The notes under the pieces were generated by a model that had not been told where the DNA came from, did no database searches, and saw only the letters and a list, made by a program, of their open reading frames with translations. The translations under genes and the position numbers were made by a program. From Clostridiaceae bacterium JG1575 (GTDB taxonomy: Bacteria > Bacillota > Clostridia > Clostridiales > Clostridiaceae): a stretch of 64,000 nucleotides of DNA. Of the stretch, positions 15,270-24,397 are shown piece after piece (the stretch's first letter is position 1; each line of letters starts with the position of its first letter). The stretch lies in the NCBI GenBank assembly GCA_002838815.1, contig LQGW01000035.1:1-64000 (forward strand), read 5' to 3'.

Positions 15270-18200
15270 ATGAAAGCATTAACGAAGGAATTTTTTCGTT
15301 CCTTAAAACGAAATATCGCGCGGTTTTTGTCCATTCTCTTCATCATTGCCTTGGGGGTTGGCTTTTTCGCGGGCATTAATGCCACAGAGCCGGATATGCT
15401 TCGCAGCGCTGCTCTTTACTATGAGCGAACCAATCTCATGGACCTAAGGGCGAGAAATCCATTGGGCTTCACTGCGCAAGACGTCCAGGCCCTGTCCAAA
15501 GTTCCCGGCATCGAACAGATGCAGGTTTCTTACAGCGAGGACCTTTTTTTGGTCCACGGCGACGACAAAAGCGTCGTGCGCCTTTATTCCATGGACCTCA
15601 AAGACAAAAACTCCGAGCGCACCATGAACCAAGTAGAGGTTTTGGAGGGTCGACTGCCGGAAAAATCCGGAGAAATTGTCTTAGCTACGGGCAAATACCT
15701 GAAGTTGAACGTGGACCTGGGCACTACGGTGCGTTTTGAAGAGAGTCAAGGCAAGGCCTTGAGCGATGTTTTGGCGGATCAAGAATACACTGTGGTGGGC
15801 TTCATCCGGTCCCCTCTTTACATCGGCTTTGAGCGTGAATACACCAACGTGGGCAACGGCTACATCACCACCTTCATCTATGTGCCCGAGGAAGATTTCC
15901 GCATGAAAAAACCCACGGAATATTTTTTCAAAACGGCTCACACGAGGGGGGTCGCCCCCGAGACGGCGGAATATAAGGAATGCATTGCGCCCGTGAAGGA
16001 AGCGGTGAATACCCTCGGCAAAGACGCCATGGCCCGTGAAACCAAGGAACTGCGGCAAAAAGTAGCCGACAACAAAACAACCCTTGCAAAAGAGCGCAAA
16101 AAGGTTCAAGAAGCATTGGACAACGGTCAGCGGCGTTTGGACCAAGCGGCCTTGGATCTTATCACCGGACGCCAAAAACTGACCGAAGAAGAAGCTGCAG
16201 GCAAAGCAACACTTGCCGACGGGAAGGCAAAACTCTTGGAGAGCCGCAAAGCTTTGTTGGACGGCCGCCTGGAATACAATAAAGGATCGTTGACCTACCA
16301 GGAAAACCTCTTAGCCTATGAGAAAGGCAAAGCCGTCCTCGACCAGAAAAATATGGAGCTAAGCACCGCCAAAGCCCAGCTTGATGCGGCTCGGCTGCGC
16401 ATCGACCAAGGCCAAGCGGCCTTAAAGCAAAACAAAGCGGCCCTCGACAACGCCAAGGCGCAAATTGAACTCTTCGGCACTGCGGTGAAAGGCCTCAATG
16501 AAGTGTATGACTCCATCAAAGATCAAAAGGATCTGACCCAAGAGGAATACGATCGCCTGCTCCAACAAATTGAGAAAGTGTCCAAGGAAACAGCACAATT
16601 CATTCGGACCTATCTGCCGTACACCACGCCGAATCTTCTTCAGGCGTTGCGTGATTTTCTCAAAACCTCCATCGGCCAGGTCAATGCAAGCTATGAATCT
16701 GCAAAAGCTTCCTATGAATCCGGCAGGGCCCAATACGAGGCGGCCCAAAAAGAGCTGGCTCAAGCTCAAAGAGACTATGAAGTGGGCCTTCGTCAATATG
16801 AGGCCGGCAAAGAGAAGCTTGATGCGGGCTATGCAGAGCTCGCCGTGGGGAAGAAAAAACTCGATGCGGGCAAAGCAACGCTCGACGCCTCCAAGAAAAA
16901 ACTCGACGATGGAGAGGTGGAGATCGCCAAGGCGCAGCTTGCTTTAGAGGAAGGCGAGAAAAAACTCACCGAACAGCTAACGGCCGGGCGAGAAAAACTC
17001 GCCCAAGGGGAAAAAGACCTCAAAGCCGCTCAAAAAACCTACGCCAAGGAAAAAGAAAAAGCCAATCAACAGCTCAAGGAGGCCGATGAGAAAATCCTGA
17101 ATGCCGAACGGAAAATCCTGGAAATTCCCGACCGCTGGTATGTCACAGGACGTGACGGAAACCCCGGGTACACCTCATGGTTTGACAACGCCGATAAGAT
17201 CGGCTCCGTGGCCAAAGTCTTTCCCTTCTTCTTCTTCTTGGTGGCGGCCTTGGTGTCCTTGACCACCATCACTCGGATGGTGGAGGAAGAGCGGTCGCAG
17301 GCGGGCACATTGAAGGCTCTGGGCTATCGAAACGGGTCCATCGGGGCAAAGTACGTCGTTTGGGCGCTCTTGGCCTCCCTCATCGGCTCCGTGGTGGGCT
17401 TGGTGTTCGGATTCAATGTCTTCCCCCGCATCATCATGAACGCCTATGGGATGATCTACAGCATTCCTCACCTAGCCATCGAATTCAACCTCTTTTTCGC
17501 CCTGCTTTCCCTAGGCCTCGCCGTCTTATCCGCCGTGGGCGCCGCTGCAGCAGCCATGTTTGCCGAAATTCGCGAACGACCCGCCTCCCTAATGCAACCC
17601 AAAGCCCCGCGGGCCGGCAAGCGCATTCTCTTAGAACGCATCCGCCCCCTATGGAAACGTCTGAGCTTTTCGCAAAAGGTCACCTTCCGAAACCTCTTCC
17701 TTTATAAAAAGCGGTTTTGGATGACGGTTTTAGGCATCGCCGGATGCATGGGCCTTCTGCTCACCGGCTTCGGCATCAAAGACTCCGTAGATGACATTGT
17801 AAAAAATCAATTCCGAGAAATCTTCACCTTCCAGCAAATGGTGCGGGTGGATCCCAAAAAACCCCCTCAGGAACGCGACTTACCGAAAATTCTCAAGGAC
17901 GTCCCCGAGGTTGCGGGTTACGAGCTCTTTGAAAGCCAAGTGGTGAAAGCCAAAACGCCTCACTCCGACCGAACCTATGACGTTCAGCTGACCGTCCCAC
18001 AAAACCCCTCAAAAATGGCCCCCTTTGTCACCTTACGCACCATGGGCAAAAAGACCCCTTTGTCCTTGAACGGCGATGGCGTCGTCATCACGCAGAAAAT
18101 GGCGGATATGCTCAAACTCCATGTGGGCGACGACCTTTCCTATTTGGATGCCGATAACAATGCCTTCAAGGTCCGCGTCAAGGGAATCGCCGAAAACTAC

Positions 18201-18809
18201 ATCGAAAACTACCTTTATATGTCCCCTGCCTTCTTTGAGCGGACTCATAAGCTCAAGCCCGACTACAACGCGGCCTGGATCAATCTCACTGCCCAGGGCA
18301 AAGCCCAAGAGACCCAGGTTCAAGAGGACCTCATGAAGCACCCTTCGGTTCTTGCCGTCCTCTCTGCAAAAGAGCTCTCCAACAACTTTGACGATCAGAT
18401 CAAAAGCCTCATTTACGTGGTCATTGTCCTGATTCTCTCTGCCGGCGTACTGGCCTTCATCGTCCTTTATAACCTCTCCAACGTAAACATCACGGAGCGG
18501 GTGCGGGAGCTGGCCACCATTAAGGTCTTAGGGTTCCGAGACAAGGAAGTGTCTGCCTATGTCTACCGAGAGAACATGATCCTCACCCTCGTCGGCGCCT
18601 TCTTCGGCATTGGGTTGGGGCTGGCCTTGCATCAATACATCATGCGCACCATGGAGATTGACAACATGATGTTCGGGAAATACATTCATTGGCCCAGCTA
18701 CCTCTATGCCGTTCTTCTCACCTTTGCCTTCTCCATTTTAGTCAACTTCATCATGCACTTCGTGCTCAAGCGGATCAATATGGTGGAGTCCTTAAAATCT
18801 CTGGAATAG
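15270..18809 (+). CDS. FtsX-like ABC permease with a large extracellular coiled coil
   Basis: An 1179-residue permease. One transmembrane helix near residues 15-40, an extracellular MacB-like region, then about 350 residues (roughly 260-613) of Ala/Lys/Leu/Gln-rich heptads of the form KLDAGKATLDASKKKLDDG, predicted as a long antiparallel or rod-like coiled coil. A first FtsX domain follows at about 640-780 (VSLTTITRMVEEERSQ, TLKALGYR), a helix at about 815-835, a second extracellular region, and the second FtsX domain at about 1043-1179 (ELATIKVLGFR). Partner of the upstream ATPase. Giant coiled-coil insertions of this sort occur in Firmicutes exporters with unknown cargo. Confidence 0.9.
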   Translation: MKALTKEFFRSLKRNIARFLSILFIIALGVGFFAGINATEPDMLRSAALYYERTNLMDLRARNPLGFTAQDVQALSKVPGIEQMQVSYSEDLFLVHGDDKSVVRLYSMDLKDKNSERTMNQVEVLEGRLPEKSGEIVLATGKYLKLNVDLGTTVRFEESQGKALSDVLADQEYTVVGFIRSPLYIGFEREYTNVGNGYITTFIYVPEEDFRMKKPTEYFFKTAHTRGVAPETAEYKECIAPVKEAVNTLGKDAMARETKELRQKVADNKTTLAKERKKVQEALDNGQRRLDQAALDLITGRQKLTEEEAAGKATLADGKAKLLESRKALLDGRLEYNKGSLTYQENLLAYEKGKAVLDQKNMELSTAKAQLDAARLRIDQGQAALKQNKAALDNAKAQIELFGTAVKGLNEVYDSIKDQKDLTQEEYDRLLQQIEKVSKETAQFIRTYLPYTTPNLLQALRDFLKTSIGQVNASYESAKASYESGRAQYEAAQKELAQAQRDYEVGLRQYEAGKEKLDAGYAELAVGKKKLDAGKATLDASKKKLDDGEVEIAKAQLALEEGEKKLTEQLTAGREKLAQGEKDLKAAQKTYAKEKEKANQQLKEADEKILNAERKILEIPDRWYVTGRDGNPGYTSWFDNADKIGSVAKVFPFFFFLVAALVSLTTITRMVEEERSQAGTLKALGYRNGSIGAKYVVWALLASLIGSVVGLVFGFNVFPRIIMNAYGMIYSIPHLAIEFNLFFALLSLGLAVLSAVGAAAAAMFAEIRERPASLMQPKAPRAGKRILLERIRPLWKRLSFSQKVTFRNLFLYKKRFWMTVLGIAGCMGLLLTGFGIKDSVDDIVKNQFREIFTFQQMVRVDPKKPPQERDLPKILKDVPEVAGYELFESQVVKAKTPHSDRTYDVQLTVPQNPSKMAPFVTLRTMGKKTPLSLNGDGVVITQKMADMLKLHVGDDLSYLDADNNAFKVRVKGIAENYIENYLYMSPAFFERTHKLKPDYNAAWINLTAQGKAQETQVQEDLMKHPSVLAVLSAKELSNNFDDQIKSLIYVVIVLILSAGVLAFIVLYNLSNVNITERVRELATIKVLGFRDKEVSAYVYRENMILTLVGAFFGIGLGLALHQYIMRTMEIDNMMFGKYIHWPSYLYAVLLTFAFSILVNFIMHFVLKRINMVESLKSLE

Positions 18810-18819
18810 GAGGTCCTCC

Positions 18820-19389
18820 ATGCGCATCACCAAAAACCCCGAGGTTCGGCGCCAAGAGATCCTCGACGCGGCCCGAGTCCTTTTTATGGAACAGGGCTAT
18901 GAGAACACCAGCGTCGATGACATCGCCAAGAAATTGCGGGTCGCCAAAGGTCTTTTTTACTACTACTTCCCCAAAAAGGAAGAAATTCTCGCCGCCATTG
19001 CCCAAGATTTTGCCAAAGAAGTCCACGCGGGATTTTCCGCCGAGGACGTCGCATCGCAAGAATCCTTTCCCCAAGCCATCCGTTGCATCCTCGGCTATTT
19101 TTTGAAGGTCATCCAGCAAAACGAAGCGCTCTTTACCATGGCCGGAACCCATGGGATGCTCTTTTCCTCCCTGCTCAAGCCGCAACTGGAAAACCAGGCC
19201 CTGGAGCACGCCATCGCCTACCTCAAAGACCACCCCGGTTCCCTGGCCTTGACCTATCCCGAGTATTCCCTACAGATTTTAGTCCGCGGCCTCGGGGACC
19301 TTTATTTGGACGGAGTCACGGACACTCACGTGATGATGACCCTCATCGAAGAGACTCTCTCCTTGCCCAAGGGCAGCCTCTCTTCCTAG
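18820..19389 (+). CDS. TetR-family transcriptional regulator
   Basis: A 189-residue protein with the TetR N-terminal DNA-binding domain: REILDAARVLFMEQGYENTSVDDIAKKLRVAKGLFYYYFPKKEEIL read in sections over residues 13-58, followed by an all-helical ligand/dimer domain. Ten bases after the permease gene, with GGAGGTCCTCC before the ATG, so it is co-transcribed with the exporter. Most likely autoregulates the operon through the AGTCA repeats at 14515-14542 (inference). Confidence 0.9.
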   Translation: MRITKNPEVRRQEILDAARVLFMEQGYENTSVDDIAKKLRVAKGLFYYYFPKKEEILAAIAQDFAKEVHAGFSAEDVASQESFPQAIRCILGYFLKVIQQNEALFTMAGTHGMLFSSLLKPQLENQALEHAIAYLKDHPGSLALTYPEYSLQILVRGLGDLYLDGVTDTHVMMTLIEETLSLPKGSLSS

Positions 19390-19505
19390 GGTTTACACTT
19401 TCCTCATAGTTTGGCCATGCCCCCATCAGCGACCCGCTGTACGATAACTATAAATCCCCCCTCCCTTCCATGCCGTGAAGGGCTTTCGGGAAAGTGAGGT
19501 CCTCT

Positions 19506-20378
19506 ATGATAGCAAAACAGCAAAACACCCGAAGAATACACGCACTTACCTTCTTGCTCCTTGCGGCCTTTTCGGTCTTTTTCTACCTTCGTCCCCCCGT
19601 GGGAACCGTTTGGCACCATCCCTTCCCGAACCGGCCTTCGCTCTTAGCCCCCCTGCCCGACTCCCCTATTTTTGGGGGGATTGTCCTAGCGCTTTTGGGG
19701 GGGTGTCTTTTGAGCACTTGGGGGCCGTTGCAAGATTCCAAGGCCGTCCGCACCCGCACCCTTGAAGCTTTGGGCTGGTTCTTCCCCGCCAGTTCCTTGT
19801 TTTTCGTTCTGGGTCTTTGGGCGCTGTCTTCCGCTCGGCCCATTTGGTCGCTTTTGGCGTTTCTTTTCAGCTTCTTCTTTCAACGCTCAATTTTAAAAGG
19901 AACGCAAGAAGACCCTTATCTCTTTATGGAAAAAGTCAACCTCCGCCTGCCCCTGACGCTGTGGTTCACCGCGACCCTTTGGCTGATCTTGTTCCTTTTC
20001 GGCGTCCTCTTTTACAAACCCATGGGACAAGAACTGCCCGCCGCCCTCTTTTTGGTAGCCTTCAGCCTCCTCATTTTGCGCTTTGCTCGGACCAATGAGA
20101 ACGCAGGTCTTCTCATCGCCTGGAGCCTTCTCATCGCTTGGCAGGTCCTTGATGGGCCTTCGGGGATGTTTGTTTTCCTCGCTCAGCTGGTGATCCTCAT
20201 ATTATTCCTCATAGCGGCGAGCCTCTTGCTGCGAAAAGCCCCCCTCTTTTCCAAAAAGCCCGTGCCTCGGGCCATGGATAAATACAATTGGGGGAAGGCC
20301 CCCCAGCTTCACGCTCTGGAGGAAGACCTCAACCGCAAGCTGAACACAAAAAAAGGCGGACGCATCACCCTCCAATAA
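19506..20378 (+). CDS. Integral membrane protein of unknown function
   Basis: Start set at ATG 19506, with GTGAGGT five bases upstream; a GTG at 19494 is in frame but would occupy that site. About 290 residues with some seven hydrophobic helices arranged as N-terminal helix, extracytoplasmic Pro-rich loop, two helices, charged loop, then three to four helices, and a charged C-terminal tail (about residues 250-290, MDKYNWGKAPQLHALEEDLNRK in part). I do not recognise a family. Separate from the TetR gene by about 115 bases; ends in a bidirectional terminator. Confidence 0.6.
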   Translation: MIAKQQNTRRIHALTFLLLAAFSVFFYLRPPVGTVWHHPFPNRPSLLAPLPDSPIFGGIVLALLGGCLLSTWGPLQDSKAVRTRTLEALGWFFPASSLFFVLGLWALSSARPIWSLLAFLFSFFFQRSILKGTQEDPYLFMEKVNLRLPLTLWFTATLWLILFLFGVLFYKPMGQELPAALFLVAFSLLILRFARTNENAGLLIAWSLLIAWQVLDGPSGMFVFLAQLVILILFLIAASLLLRKAPLFSKKPVPRAMDKYNWGKAPQLHALEEDLNRKLNTKKGGRITLQ

Positions 20379-20418
20379 AAAGAAGCTTCGGCGCCACAGC
20401 GCTGAAGCTTCTTTTTTA
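20377..20418. terminator. Bidirectional terminator between convergent genes
   Basis: Stem AAAAAGAAGCTTC(G)GCGC with GCGC(T)GAAGCTTCTTTTTT, A-run on one side and T-run on the other. It serves the membrane protein gene on the plus strand and the TtcA-like gene on the minus strand, whose stop codon overlaps it. Confidence 0.85.
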
Positions 20419-21339
20419 ATCGCCGTTTTCTTTTGGAAGGACCCGGTCCTCTTTTGGAGCCCGCCGATGGCTGGGCCGCTCGGCATACACTTCTTCAAAA
20501 TGATGGTGCACCCCATCGCTGACGTAGCCCAAAAGGGTGTCCCGGTAGACATTTTCCGTAGCCTTTAGGAGGTTTTTGTGGGCGTTGGGATTGATCGCCC
20601 GCATGGATTCGATCAATTCCTTAATCACATAGCGCTGGTTGCCCGTGCGCTTGGCCGCCACCATGCAGGCGCAATTCAAGGGCCAAAGGCCCATGCTCTG
20701 CGTCCATTTTTTAATATCGGCTTCCGCCACGTAATAAAGCGGCCGAATCAATTCAATCTCTGGGAAGTGATCGGAACGCAATTTCGGGGGCATGGCCTGA
20801 AAGGTGCCGCCATGGACGAGGTTTAGCATCACCGTTTCGATGACGTCGTCGAAGTGGTGGCCCAAAGCGAGCTTATTGCATCCTCGCTCCCGAGCCATGT
20901 GATAGAGATGACCCCGTCGCATGCGAGCGCAAAGATAGCAAGGATACTCCTTGGCTACCTCATCCATGATGGAGAAAACCTCTGTGGGCACGAGCTCCAA
21001 GGGAATGTTCAGATACTTTACATTATCCCAAAGAAGCTCCCGGATCTGGGGATGATATCCCGGATCCATGCATAAAAAAACGACCTCAAACTCGAACTTA
21101 CGATGTTTTTTCAGCTCCTGGAAGAGCTTCGCCATTAAGAGCGAATCCTTTCCGCCAGAAACGGCGACCGCCACGCGGTCCCCTGGCGCTAAAAGTTGAA
21201 AATCATTGATGGCCCGGGTAAATTTCGACCAGATGGCTTTTTTGTATTTTTTGGTGAGGGATGCTTCCAGCTCCCGCAGGGAGCCTCGCTCCTCCTTGGG
21301 GATGAGCCGTTCACATCCACTGCCGGCAATGGGTTCCAT
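20416..21339 (-). CDS. ttcA: TtcA-like PP-loop tRNA thiolation enzyme
   Basis: Start at ATG 21339 behind CAAGGAGGGATCT; an upstream in-frame extension would run through the structured leader. 307 residues. The PP-loop ATP-pyrophosphatase motif SGGKDS is at 61-66. Two cysteine clusters, PCYLC (C134, C137) and NCAC (C223, C225), fit the iron-sulfur-dependent TtcA group, which makes 2-thiocytidine in tRNA. GHHFDDVIETVMLNL is the family's conserved helix. Firmicutes members are often longer or shorter than E. coli TtcA (311 residues); this one is close. Exact modified base not certain. Confidence 0.75.
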   Translation of the reverse strand: MEPIAGSGCERLIPKEERGSLRELEASLTKKYKKAIWSKFTRAINDFQLLAPGDRVAVAVSGGKDSLLMAKLFQELKKHRKFEFEVVFLCMDPGYHPQIRELLWDNVKYLNIPLELVPTEVFSIMDEVAKEYPCYLCARMRRGHLYHMARERGCNKLALGHHFDDVIETVMLNLVHGGTFQAMPPKLRSDHFPEIELIRPLYYVAEADIKKWTQSMGLWPLNCACMVAAKRTGNQRYVIKELIESMRAINPNAHKNLLKATENVYRDTLLGYVSDGVHHHFEEVYAERPSHRRAPKEDRVLPKENGD

Positions 21340-21427
21340 AGATCCCTCCTTGTCTGTATGCTTTATCCCCGCGGCGCTCCTTCGCCCCTTGAAGCGGAGC
21401 AAGTCGGTGCCCTCTTGGGGAAGGACG

Positions 21428-21470
21428 GGAGGATCCACCACGGGATCCTCCTTAGAAAAATTATAACAGG
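21428..21470 (-). promoter_or_regulatory. Promoter and structured leader of the ttcA-like gene
   Basis: On the minus strand a TGTTATAAT extended -10 lies near 21459-21467. About ten bases on, the transcript would start with a perfect 9-pair hairpin GGAGGATCC/GGATCCTCC (21428-21451). A second potential hairpin (GCTCC.CTTC with GAAG.GAGC) lies near 21380-21405. The leader is about 110 bases. No known riboswitch consensus recognised. Confidence 0.5.
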
Positions 21471-21528
21471 TTCCCTCTTTTTTTTGCGCTTGAATCGAAG
21501 GATCGGGGTCCGATTGAGCCCGATTCCC

Positions 21529-21575
21529 AACAAAAAAACCGCCTGGGAGGCTCTTTGCAAAGAGCCTCCCAGGCA
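21529..21575 (-). terminator. Terminator of the rhodanese lipoprotein gene
   Basis: Perfect 17-pair palindromic stem GCCTGGGAGGCTCTTTG / CAAAGAGCCTCCCAGGC at 21541-21574. On the minus strand it is followed by GGTTTTTTTGTT. Confidence 0.9.
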
Positions 21576-21629
21576 AGAGCCTTGGAAAAAACAGGACTTA
21601 TCCAGGGGCTTTTCTGTCCTTGATGGCTG

Positions 21630-22259
21630 CTATTTTACAGGGGTCAGCCCTTCAAAGCGATACTTTGCCTCCACCACTGCTTCCTCAAGATCCGTAACCC
21701 AAGGAGTAAAGGCTTCTCCTGTATAGTTGGCCATGCCGCCCACGTTGTAAATCTTAGACATATCATAGCCCTTGGCCTTTAGGATCTTCATGAGCATCTC
21801 AACCCGAGCGCCGCCTTGGCACATCAAAAAGACCGTACGATCCTTGGGAATCATCGCCTGAAGAATTTGATCGGATTCTTTATACACATTGACCGGTTCT
21901 GCATGGGTGCCCTTATAAAGCTGAGGAAACCCTGCTTCCCCCGCTTTGGCATTGTATATCAAGCCAAAGAAGGGAATGACCTCAAAGTTTTTGAGGTGTT
22001 TTTTCGTATAGTCGCTGTAGTCGCGAAGATCAATAAAAGCAATATCCCCTCGCCCCAGATACTTTACAAGATTCGTCTTATTGATGTTGGAATCTTCGGC
22101 TTTAAACGATCCCTCCACCTTTGAGGGCACAGGCAGTGCCTGAACGTTTTGCGCCGAGGAGGTGGTTTCATTTTTTGTGGTCGGTTTCGTTGTGGGTGCC
22201 GTTTGGCAACCCACCAACAGCAGAGCCGCTAAAAGAACACTCATGGCTTTTTTCAACAT
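21630..22259 (-). CDS. Rhodanese-domain lipoprotein
   Basis: A 209-residue lipoprotein: signal peptide with lipobox LLVGC (Cys18), a Thr/Ser-rich linker, then a rhodanese domain (about residues 60-200). IAFIDLRDYSDY opens the fold and VFLMCQGGARV holds the candidate active-site cysteine around residue 144, in the right loop position for persulfide transfer. It would act on the outer face of the membrane. Between them, this gene and the next lipoprotein gene upstream form a minus-strand pair 92 bases apart. Role unknown; extracellular sulfur or redox chemistry is an inference. Confidence 0.8.
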   Translation of the reverse strand: MLKKAMSVLLAALLLVGCQTAPTTKPTTKNETTSSAQNVQALPVPSKVEGSFKAEDSNINKTNLVKYLGRGDIAFIDLRDYSDYTKKHLKNFEVIPFFGLIYNAKAGEAGFPQLYKGTHAEPVNVYKESDQILQAMIPKDRTVFLMCQGGARVEMLMKILKAKGYDMSKIYNVGGMANYTGEAFTPWVTDLEEAVVEAKYRFEGLTPVK

Positions 22260-22351
22260 AATACAATCTCCTTTTGATCACTGATGACATTGGATGGGCG
22301 AAGTGCGCCCCATTTTACACTACCCCTCTTAACCGTTGAAGGGTTTTTTCG

Positions 22352-23077
22352 CTATTTAAAATGAGGATCCGTGGCGTGATAGTCAAACATGGCGTGTAAG
22401 ATCCGGATGATGTTGTTGGTGGAGACGGTGGAGCCTGTAAAAGCATCCAATTGATACGCCCCACGGCCTTCCCCTTTTTGATAGTCATCCTTGATGTCAC
22501 TGATCGTATCGAGGCTTTTGAGATACGCTCCGGTTTTATTCGGAAAAAAGGAGAGATACTCCTTTTTAATCTTTTCATAGGTGGCGCCGGCAGGGGTTGG
22601 ATCCGAATCCCCCCAGGAGCCCCCAAGGTAGTGTCCCGAGGATTCTTTGTCAAAGGAAAGAAAGCGAATGGTGGCATCTTCGATCTTTTTGGATTCGGGT
22701 AAGGTGAGTTCTACATAAAGGGTCTGCCAAAGGTTCGAGGAGGCGGGACGGCAAGTACAGGAAACGTAATTGACTTGGTACTTGATATAATCTCGGGCCT
22801 TGTATTTAAAAGGAACAAACCCATAAAAGTTTGAATTGTTTTTAGGCCCATCAATGTGGCGATAAGGAATCACCGCCACCGCATTGGCAATGCTGCCCTC
22901 CCCCAGATCTCCCGAGGAATTGAGAAATTCATTGACCCCTTCTAAAGACAGGGTGGTGGACGCCTTCGTGGTTTTTTCGCCGGCAAGTGTAGCATCTTTG
23001 GATGATGTCGAGGGACTGCACCCCATCAAAAACAACCCTAAAATAAAAACCCCAATGCAAGCTGATTTCCGATTCAT
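22352..23077 (-). CDS. Lipoprotein with FMN-binding-like C-terminus
   Basis: Start chosen at ATG 23077 (GAAGGAGATGCGT upstream). About 241 residues: signal peptide with lipobox LFLMGC (Cys20), an extracellular domain with a CTC pair around residue 105, and a C-terminal segment DAFTGSTVSTNNI resembling the D/SGATxSS site where FMN is covalently attached to Thr in FMN_bind proteins. In the consensus the residue after Gly is Ala; here it is Ser. If genuine it could carry flavin outside the cell, for electron transfer or sensing. Assignment is tentative; its neighbour is a rhodanese lipoprotein. Confidence 0.55.
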   Translation of the reverse strand: MNRKSACIGVFILGLFLMGCSPSTSSKDATLAGEKTTKASTTLSLEGVNEFLNSSGDLGEGSIANAVAVIPYRHIDGPKNNSNFYGFVPFKYKARDYIKYQVNYVSCTCRPASSNLWQTLYVELTLPESKKIEDATIRFLSFDKESSGHYLGGSWGDSDPTPAGATYEKIKKEYLSFFPNKTGAYLKSLDTISDIKDDYQKGEGRGAYQLDAFTGSTVSTNNIIRILHAMFDYHATDPHFK

Positions 23078-23296
23078 ACGCATCTCCTTCGTATTGTTCA
23101 TTCTTTAGTTTCATTATAGATGAACGGATCGAGCTTCTACAATAAATCGATTTTTATTTCCTAAAAGATTATTTATTCCGCTAACATCTTATTTTTTACT
23201 ATTTAATCCAGCTATTTTTATCAAATCCATTCATTCCCATCAGCAACTCCAAAGGCTCCGGGGGCGCACCACACCGCTGGCTCCATGAATGAACGT

Positions 23297-24394
23297 TTAA
23301 GGAATAAGATTTTTATAAACATAAGGACTGGTCATCGCAGAGAGGATCGCTCCATAGGCCATGCCGAAGGAAATAGTATTTCCTACGGTCAAGGGGGTGG
23401 CGGCGGCGGTGACGTCCAACACCAAATGGTCGGAGGACGCCCCAAGAATCAAGATGCCCTCATCCAAGGGGCGAAGTTTTGCTGGATCCACATCTTGCTT
23501 CCCGATGGCGCAAATGGCCACCTGCCTTGTCCCCCGATCCTCAAAGGTCGGCGTTTCTCCAAAGGCATTTTTTCCCATATGTCCCTTGGGCAAGGTGGGC
23601 TTGGTTTTTTGCTCCACGATCTCCGCCACCAGGCAAAAGGCATCATCCCTCGTCCCTGGAATCTTTTGACCAAACGCAGTTTCTCGGCCCAAAATAAAGG
23701 CTTCCCCGATGCGCAGATGATTGATGCCGGGCACCATGTCCCCCGAAAGCAGAAGGTGTAGGGAGGACGAATTGCCGCCAGAGATGATCCCTGAGGGCAA
23801 ACTGTATTTTCGCGTCACGTACTGGGCAATGGTGACCAGGCGCATCAAATTGAACTCATCGGGTAAAATACCGCCATAGCAGGTGAGATTGACCCCCAGC
23901 CCCTTGATTTCAATATTTTTCAAGGTGTCTTGAATCACGCCCACCGCAGAGAAGAGTTCATATTCGTCGTAATAACCCTCCCGAAGATCTCCAAGATCCA
24001 TCATGAGGATGACCCCATGGGTTGTGCCGGCTTTTTGTGCGGCCAGGTTCAAGGCCTGTACCGTTCTGAGTTCTGAATTCAAGGAGATATCCGCGCAGTG
24101 GATGACTCGATCAGCCTCGGAGATCATGGGCAGGCGCAACAGCATGCGAGGGACCCCGAAGCCTCCAAGATGGGCCAGATTGCGAAGCCGGGAGTCGGCC
24201 AAGGATTCACAGCCCCCCGCCACTAAAATTTGAGCGAGCTCTGGGATGGCACAAAAGGATTTGGTCACTCCTGAGACGGCGATCCCTTGGGCCTTGCAAA
24301 GCCCCACCACCGCGTCGACGTTCTGGCGCAGGGCGTCCAAATGAATGGTCACGGAGGGATAATGCAGCCTTTTGCTTTTTGTCGTACTGCTCAT
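23297..24394 (-). CDS. orr: Ornithine racemase (PLP, alanine-racemase N-terminal fold)
   Basis: A 365-residue PLP enzyme of the YhfX/ornithine-racemase type: YPSVTIHLDALRQNV, then SGVTKSFC with the PLP lysine at residue 45, GGCESLADSRLRNL, and MMDLGDLREGYY in the barrel. It interconverts L- and D-ornithine, supplying the D-ornithine used by the aminomutase encoded in the same operon. Last gene of the operon, four bases after the reactivase gene, with AAGGAGGATTAAGCC before the ATG. Family and context agree strongly. Confidence 0.9.
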   Translation of the reverse strand: MSSTTKSKRLHYPSVTIHLDALRQNVDAVVGLCKAQGIAVSGVTKSFCAIPELAQILVAGGCESLADSRLRNLAHLGGFGVPRMLLRLPMISEADRVIHCADISLNSELRTVQALNLAAQKAGTTHGVILMMDLGDLREGYYDEYELFSAVGVIQDTLKNIEIKGLGVNLTCYGGILPDEFNLMRLVTIAQYVTRKYSLPSGIISGGNSSSLHLLLSGDMVPGINHLRIGEAFILGRETAFGQKIPGTRDDAFCLVAEIVEQKTKPTLPKGHMGKNAFGETPTFEDRGTRQVAICAIGKQDVDPAKLRPLDEGILILGASSDHLVLDVTAAATPLTVGNTISFGMAYGAILSAMTSPYVYKNLIP

Positions 24395-24397
24395 GGC

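Noticed and set aside
16050-17110. Minus-strand frames inside the FtsX permease
   Set aside because: They are shadows of the repetitive coiled-coil coding region, with Ser/Leu-rich translations and no starts.
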